This document shows, piece by piece, positions 58,459 to 64,000 of a DNA stretch of 64,000 nt. Every line of letters starts with the position of its first letter. Position 1 is the stretch's first letter. The stretch is from Isoetes taiwanensis (Eukaryota > Streptophyta > Lycopodiopsida > Isoetales > Isoetaceae). Location: NCBI GenBank assembly GCA_021234155.1, contig JAJEKV010000051.1:7166761-7230760 (forward strand). Reading direction: 5' to 3'. The notes below the pieces were generated by a model. The model made no database searches. It was not told the DNA's origin and was given only the letters and a program-made list of their open reading frames with translations. Both the position numbers and the translations under genes were made by a program.

Positions 58459-61400
58459 TCACACAAATCGCCAACGTGTTTGCAATGCAAGGCTGTTTCT
58501 AAAATGAGAATCTTTTCTCCCGCCGCATATCTAGCCATGGTACCTTCTGACACATTCCTTTTAATGATATCCCACTTTGAGTTGCCGGCATTGAATGCCA
58601 TTCCTTCTTTTCACGCCCGTCGAACATTAATGTGTGTCCTTTGCCACCTGTCACATCCGATCCTTCTTTCACGTCTCATCCTCACCGTTCATTACTTCTC
58701 CCTTACGTTTTTTGGGACTTAGCCAAATTTTTGCCTCTCAATACCCTTCTTGGCATCTTTTGACACTGGCACCATCAAGCGGGTTCGGTTTCGCACTCTT
58801 CATACCTCTTCGCCTCCAGTTGTGCGCCCTAAAACACACCTTTTCGTTCCTCTGCGCCTTTGTCCTCCGTGCTCGACTTTCGTCTTCCGCCTTGGAATCA
58901 CTCTTCGTTTCTGCACATCGTTACCATGGCTGCCCCAAGATTTTCTACACTTCAAGCTCTCGCTCCCAAGGATCCGGCACTTTTGCATCAGTATCCTTCT
59001 TGGCGCCCACTTTCCGTGAAGCCCTTGTTGGCCCAAATAAAGAAGTCATTTGAACGACACCGGCTTTCTGAATTCTCTCAAATGGAACTTCGGCTCCAAA
59101 TCGACCGGTTAGGCGGTTCATCGCCAATATCGTTAACGGCCCGCGCAAGGCTACACCCGCGTGGTCGATGGCACCACCATTTCGTTGACTCAACATTTGA
59201 TTTTCGAGGTATTTCATATTCCCTTGCACACCCCTTGTGTATCATGGTGCGCTATCTGGGATCTCGATGTCCACGAGTTTGGTGCACACGCTTATCATGC
59301 CAATGTCCATCGTCTGACCAATATCGACAAGCCTCACGAAACCTTTGTTAAATTTCTGTGGCGAAAGTTCCTTGGGTATTCTATCAAGAACACCCATATC
59401 AATAAGCCTTTCTATAACCTGGTCCTCACTGCTACACATTCCAAACACCACATAGATTGGCCCCAAATGATGTTCTATCGTCTTCTCCAAGAAATGGACC
59501 GCCTTAGGGGTACCACTTCCATTTCTGAAGTTTCGTGGGGAGGCCACTTTCAAGCCCTCATCCGTCATTACTTCCCTCCCACACCACCAAATTCTCATAC
59601 TTCCACTTTCAGCTCCCTTCCAATCACTCACCAAGCTGGCACTTCACGCCCGTCTTCCCCTGGTCATGTCCAAAGTCCGCACACCCATGTCACTGTCTCC
59701 TCCTCCGCTACCCCATCCACTTCACACCATTTTTCCCAAACATCACAAACCAGGCAACCGCCGGCTCCACTACCACAACACCCTCGTCAGTTGTTGTATC
59801 GATTATCGCTGAGAATGCTCAAGCCGCCGCTCTCAAGTTACAAGAATCCCAAGGCGCTCTTATGAGCGGGTTCAACGGGCACTAGAAGCCTCGATCGCGG
59901 TACACGGGACCTTCAAGGTACGCAACTGCCCAAGTTGCAACTTTGGAGGCCAAACTTCAAGACAAGCATGAAGCTCTCTTACGGGCTCATGCGGATCTCA
60001 AAAGTGCACAAGCTCAAGTCAGCCAACTTTGCGGATCAGCGGGCTCACTCCAAATAAATTCAGACTTTATTGGAGCACAACAAGTCCAAAGCGGCTCTCC
60101 GAAAGTACCAAGGACGCAGATATTGCTAAGCTCAATGCCTTGTACTCCGAACTGTGTGAAAATTTCAGCACTCAAGTTCAAAACCTTTCAGCCCGGGACG
60201 CTCAAGTTGCCTCCTTGACGGCTCAGCTTTCTACACAGACCTCTCGGCTCACCTCTCTTCAAGATCAGCTTACGAGGTGCGTAAAGCGAAGATCTTGGAT
60301 GACGCGAGATTGCGCGGTTTCGCCTCAATACTCGGGAAATCCTCCTCCCGGTCAACACTTTCGAAACGGGTCCGTGATCGGATCACGCCGCCGCCGAGCG
60401 GGACAACCGGATCCGTGATCTTGAACAACAGTGCGCAGCAAGCTATTCGATCTGGCGATGAGGCTCAAGCAAAACTTGACGCCCATACCGCCATTCTTCC
60501 ACGAATGCCCGTTGACTTCAGTTCCTTCCCGCTATCACGATTATGTGGTTGCTCGCCGCCACCTCTTCCTTTCGAAGTGGCATGCGGCAGATGGCCCTGT
60601 GGATATTCCCCTGGGCAGTGCAGATTTTCTTCGGATTTGGCCAGAACTCTCCATTGAAGACAAAGGGTTGTGCGTTGTGCCCTTGTGGTCTTTGATCTCA
60701 TACAACGTGCCGATCCGGACTTTATCACCTTGAGTGGTTCAGCCCATGGCTTACATATTTCATGATTTCTATCTAGGTGATACACAGGAAAACTTTGGAA
60801 ATGGGCCACGCCAGCTTTTTCATGGTGACCCCGCTGTGCAATGGGTGCTTCAGGATAACAATCCATATCTTGCGGATCCCTTTCGGACCCAAACTCTTCA
60901 TCGAGGAGTACATGCCCGAGCTTGCCAATCATTTATCTCTCGGCGGCGAAGCGGGCAGCAACAAATCAGGAAGTATCTAGGACATCCCGAGGATCTTCCC
61001 TATGCACAAATTTATATGCAGCACCTCGCCGGTTACAATCGGTTACAAGCTCACGTTGGATAGCAAGGCGGTCCCCGCGGGATGGGATAGCCCTCTGTCA
61101 ACTCTCACTCTCTGCTTCTCTTTGGGATCGTTGGTGTCGGGCTCTTGATCCGGATCTTGTCGATCAATTGGGGAGATCGCCTTTCGGCAACCCACCCCCC
61201 GGGCATGGTTCCTTCTCCCTATGCTTCCCTCGGCGTACCTCCACGCCCCGGGTTCCCCTGACTTCGATTGGCGCCTTCCTTTTTGGACCAAGGTCATGGA
61301 TGGTCATGCGGTGGACACCACCTCTCGGATCTCGACGGATCTCCGGTGGGATCCACGTTTTGTTCGCCCGCTCACATTGGGAAGAAGGTGCCACTACGGA

Positions 61401-61898
61401 CAACACCACCAATTGGATCTACATTGCTAATGGCGTGGTTGGCAGCGGCCCGCGGATGCGCTTCATGGTCTTGACACCTTGTTGCGAATGCCTCCACCTC
61501 ACGATCTTACGTCCATCTTCAAGCGAGGATTTTTGCGGCTGCTCTCAAATGCATTTTGCTAAGCTCCTTAAATCGGCGGCATCCCATTTTTCACCGCAAT
61601 CCGAATGCGATTGTCGGTGCCTTTGGCCTTCGGACTGTCTCCTCATGGAATGTCGGTACATTTCTTGAGCCCCGCCGCCCTTGAAGACATGGTGCGCTCT
61701 CGCTTTCTTATTGATGCAGATCACGCCCTTGGCCAAAACACTCCTCCCGCTCTTCAATCACGCCGGGATCTCATAAGCCGATTACCATAATGGTGCCCGT
61801 CCTCACTCCCCGTGAGGATCACTTTCGAACAGATGGCTTCAGCCCACCGAAACACTTCCTCCTTTTTCTTCACTCGAGTGTCGCGTTTGGTGGGGGAG
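58459..61898 (+). other. Gypsy-2 extra region between pol and 3' LTR
   Basis: Plus-strand coding character runs through most of it, in broken frames. A globular part near 59161-59560 (LTQHLIFEVFHIP, HKPHETF-like and WGGHFQALIRHYFPP strings) is followed by a Ser/Thr/Pro-rich stretch to about 59780. A heptad-like coiled coil lies at about 59940-60270, and further blocks lie at about 60520-61700. I cannot assign a family. The position fits the additional 3' ORFs of Athila/Tat elements. It ends with a purine tract at 61887-61898 before the LTR. Confidence 0.55.
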
Positions 61899-62483
61899 TG
61901 TTAGTCCTGTGCCTCAGTGCATGGGACTATTCATGCATCTGACTGCACCAGGTCAAGCTCAAGGATCCTCGGTCGCCCACGGGTTGGGACATCCAAGGCT
62001 CATGAAGACCAAGCGGCAGAACCCACGCTTGATCAAAGCCGTGGCCCGTCAACAAGAGGCCTTTCGGACAAGTGGCGGCCCGTCACCCCCCAGCGTCGGC
62101 GTCGGCGTGATTCTAGGCACTTCAAGAGGCACCGCCAAACATTCCTCAAATCAGGCCTCCTTCCGAGTCGGCAGAGATCGATCGAGTGTCTATATTGGGC
62201 CCAAGGCCATTGTACTATATATATGAGTAGAGCTAGCACATGAGTTTTTTAGATGAGTTTTGAGTCTTGTCTCCTTTCAGTTTTCTCTCTATTGCGAGAG
62301 CTCATGTATTTTCATCATTGATATCAAGGAAGCTTATCATCTTTCTCTCATTTGTTCTGTTTTCTTCTTCTTCTTCTCTTCTTGCAAATCCCGCGTGACA
62401 TAGTCCCCCGGACTCTCCTGTTAGATCCACGGGTCCTCACAGAGGGCTGTCTTCCAGGAGTTCCCGAACCCAGACCCCAAACA
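61899..62483 (+). repeat. Gypsy-2 3' LTR
   Basis: 585 bp, near-identical to the 5' LTR apart from clustered mismatches, and followed by the ATCGA duplication and the rest of the purine tract. Confidence 0.9.
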
Positions 62484-62617
62484 ATCGAAACGTAAAAGGA
62501 AAAGGAAAAAGGAAAAAGGAAGGGGAGGTGGAAATGTGGTCAAATGTTAATTGTGTGCTTTTAAGAATATGAATTCATCAAACAATTTGTTCCAGTCATT
62601 TACAGTTCCTAGCTATG

Positions 62618-62643
62618 CCCAGCAACGCTGGGTCCATTTCTAG
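62618..62643 (+). mobile_element. Helitron 3' terminus
   Basis: CCCAGC-AAC-GCTGGG forms a perfect 6 bp stem; after 7 bases comes CTAG at 62640-62643, followed by T. This is the standard Helitron 3' end (hairpin close to CTRR, inserted before T). The body would lie to the left and might include the purine tract. No 5' TC end or Rep/helicase coding was found in the window, so it would be non-autonomous. Confidence 0.6.
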
Positions 62644-62725
62644 TAATATTTATTAACCTCGTCAATACAATCATTTGTTTTAGCATTGTTACACACTACA
62701 TGGTCTTTCCTAGATTAATGTTCTC

Positions 62726-62772
62726 CTTTTTATTTTATTTTATTTTATTTTTGCTTTTTGCTTTTTGCTTTT
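62726..62772. repeat. TTTTA microsatellite followed by TTTTTGC repeats
   Basis: About five ATTTT units, then three CTTTTTG units. Confidence 0.85.
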
Positions 62773-64000
62773 TTCTTCTCTTTTCTTTTATGTATAGGGA
62801 AAACAAAAGGTTAACTTATTAATAACTTATGGAATTATTGGAACTTATGAAATTGTTAGGTTTTAGTTAAAATTTTCGTTAGGTTTTCGCGTTGAAAATT
62901 GGTTTAGGGCAAAACCTGCTTTGAAAGGGCAGCGACCAGCAAATCCGGCTTCTTCCTTTGCAATCGATCCGACTCCTCACCATCTCTGCTATGGCATGAT
63001 CAAATCGGTCGATTCCCTCCTTCCTCAACTCGGTTTTATCTCTATTCTCTTCTCAGGTTAAGCATTCACCCGATGATGGTTTCTGCAGAATGAACAGCCC
63101 ATTCTTTGGCTCCAAGGTAAGCAATCGGATCTGGCTTAGGGTATATATCTGAGATGGAGCGGCGGCTATAGGGTTATGGCGTAAGATCGGGGTTTTGCAG
63201 TGGCTCTATCTTCCAAGCATGGGCAGTTTTTATGGCAAGGGACCAGCAAATCCGGCCTTTGGGCAAAGGGCTTCTAAGTTCTTCCCGATTTATAATTTAT
63301 AGCGAGAACTGAGATAAGAGGTTGAGGTTGAGATAAGAACTACGAGAGCAGAAACGAAACTATAGCATGAGGTTGCATTACGCCCGCCAGAGTTGGAAGC
63401 ATCATATTGGACACAAATTCCTCTTATCATTGCTTGCTATTGTTACATTTCAAATTTTTAATGCCTTTGAAGTTGTTGCGAGGTGCAAAGATAGTCCGCC
63501 TATGTCTTTGTTCTCTTGTGGTAAGAATGGGAAAACAAACCGAATGAAGGATGCGACCATGAAATTGCCTCTATAAGTTGATTTCGTTGTGCAAAGCTCT
63601 CGGATTCCAATGGGATCCAATGTCGAATGTAGTGCTAAGCGCTTTGTTCTATTGTTGCCGCAAAGGAGACAAGGTTGATTTGGATTCAAATATGAGCAAC
63701 CCCGCCTCAAGTGCAGCGAAAACCGGGGTTTGTGGTTGTTGGGGTCGGCCTTGTGACATTACATGCAGATGGACATGTTTAGAGTAGCCAGAAGCTATAT
63801 TGCATGCCAATATATTGTGTGAGATAGCATAGATTGTGTGTTGGATATGTGAAGAAGTTTAAAGTAAATTCATTATTCTAGCTCGTCTTGACGTCAATGC
63901 CTTGAGATACATCATATCTGTAAAGTAAGTGTGAATGTGCTAGGTGCTTGTTTGCTGGTTGTTATTGCATGGAAATATATGTTAGATAGATTTCGATTCA
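62773..64000. other. Unassigned right end; possible small first exon
   Basis: No family recognised. At 63090-63116 the codons MNSPFFGSK run into a good donor, AAG|GTAAGC, and an upstream pyrimidine-rich TTCTCAG at about 63051-63057 could end a leader intron. A short upstream frame (ATGATG at 63072) precedes it. Small frames at 63367-63576 and 63578-63787 have no known domain. The string GACCAGCAAATCCGGC occurs twice (about 62934 and 63241). Confidence 0.3.

Larger units (their letters stand above)
51428..62483 (+). mobile_element. Gypsy-2: 11 kb Ty3/gypsy element with extra 3' region (broken)
   Basis: LTRs 51428-52004 and 61899-62483 (TGTTAG to AAACA), with target duplication ATCGA at 51423-51427 and 62484-62488. 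Gag with zinc knuckle, protease-like stretch, reverse transcriptase, RNase H and integrase follow in Ty3/gypsy order. A 3.9 kb region then lies between pol and the 3' LTR, reminiscent of Tat/Athila-type elements. No standard tRNA-Met primer site follows the 5' LTR. Broken, with well over a dozen disruptions, although the two LTRs are close to identical, so the insertion is young. Confidence 0.9.

Overview
The window looks like nuclear DNA of a land plant or close streptophyte, probably one with a large, repeat-rich genome. The pointers are a plant-type single-exon gene with a PNRC-like proline motif, a relic of class III peroxidase exon 2 with its splice sites, chromodomain Ty3/gypsy elements, a gag-only LTR element primed by initiator tRNA-Met, and a Helitron 3' end. 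Gene density is very low: one convincing host gene (14197-15435), one candidate first exon (2948-3052) and one peroxidase exon relic (21018-21195). The species cannot be named from the sequence.

Layout. 1-3378: mostly unrecognised, with a weak Helitron-like 3' end and a possible first coding exon for an MGFLRCC N-terminus. 3379-8775: broken chromodomain Ty3/gypsy element (Gypsy-1), whose LTR carries antisense tRNA-like A and B boxes; a stray inverted LTR piece lies at 10167-10309. 10445-11925: LINE relic with endonuclease but no reverse transcriptase. 13775-15435: TATA box and the PNRC-motif gene. 17819-18304 and 49064-49580: two 5'-truncated LINE 3' ends, both on the minus strand.

21581-48578 is the most unusual part: about 27 kb of head-to-tail units of a tyrosine-recombinase (DIRS/Ngaro-type) retroelement family. 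Five units meet at an AATGC(T/C) core beside a hairpin-forming palindrome. They are a 0.69 kb short unit, an 8.2 kb unit without recognisable coding, a 130 bp unit made only of the two ends, a 6.5 kb coding unit (zinc-knuckle gag, reverse transcriptase, RNase H, tyrosine recombinase) and a second short unit. Inside the last unit sits a younger gag-only LTR element in LTR-internal-LTR-internal-LTR form (37469-48226) with a perfect 5 bp target duplication.

49905-51427 is a 1.5 kb near-homopurine tract. It is split by an 11 kb Ty3/gypsy element (Gypsy-2, 51428-62483, target duplication ATCGA) that carries a long extra region between pol and the 3' LTR. The tract resumes at 62489, followed by a convincing Helitron 3' end (62618-62643) and unassigned sequence to the end.

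Relative timing from nesting: the recombinase-element array is older than the gag-only composite inside it, and the purine tract is older than Gypsy-2. LTR pairs of the gag-only element and of Gypsy-2 are close to identical apart from mismatches that cluster at CAG/CTG sites, so both look young. Gypsy-1 is older and has lost most of its 3' LTR.
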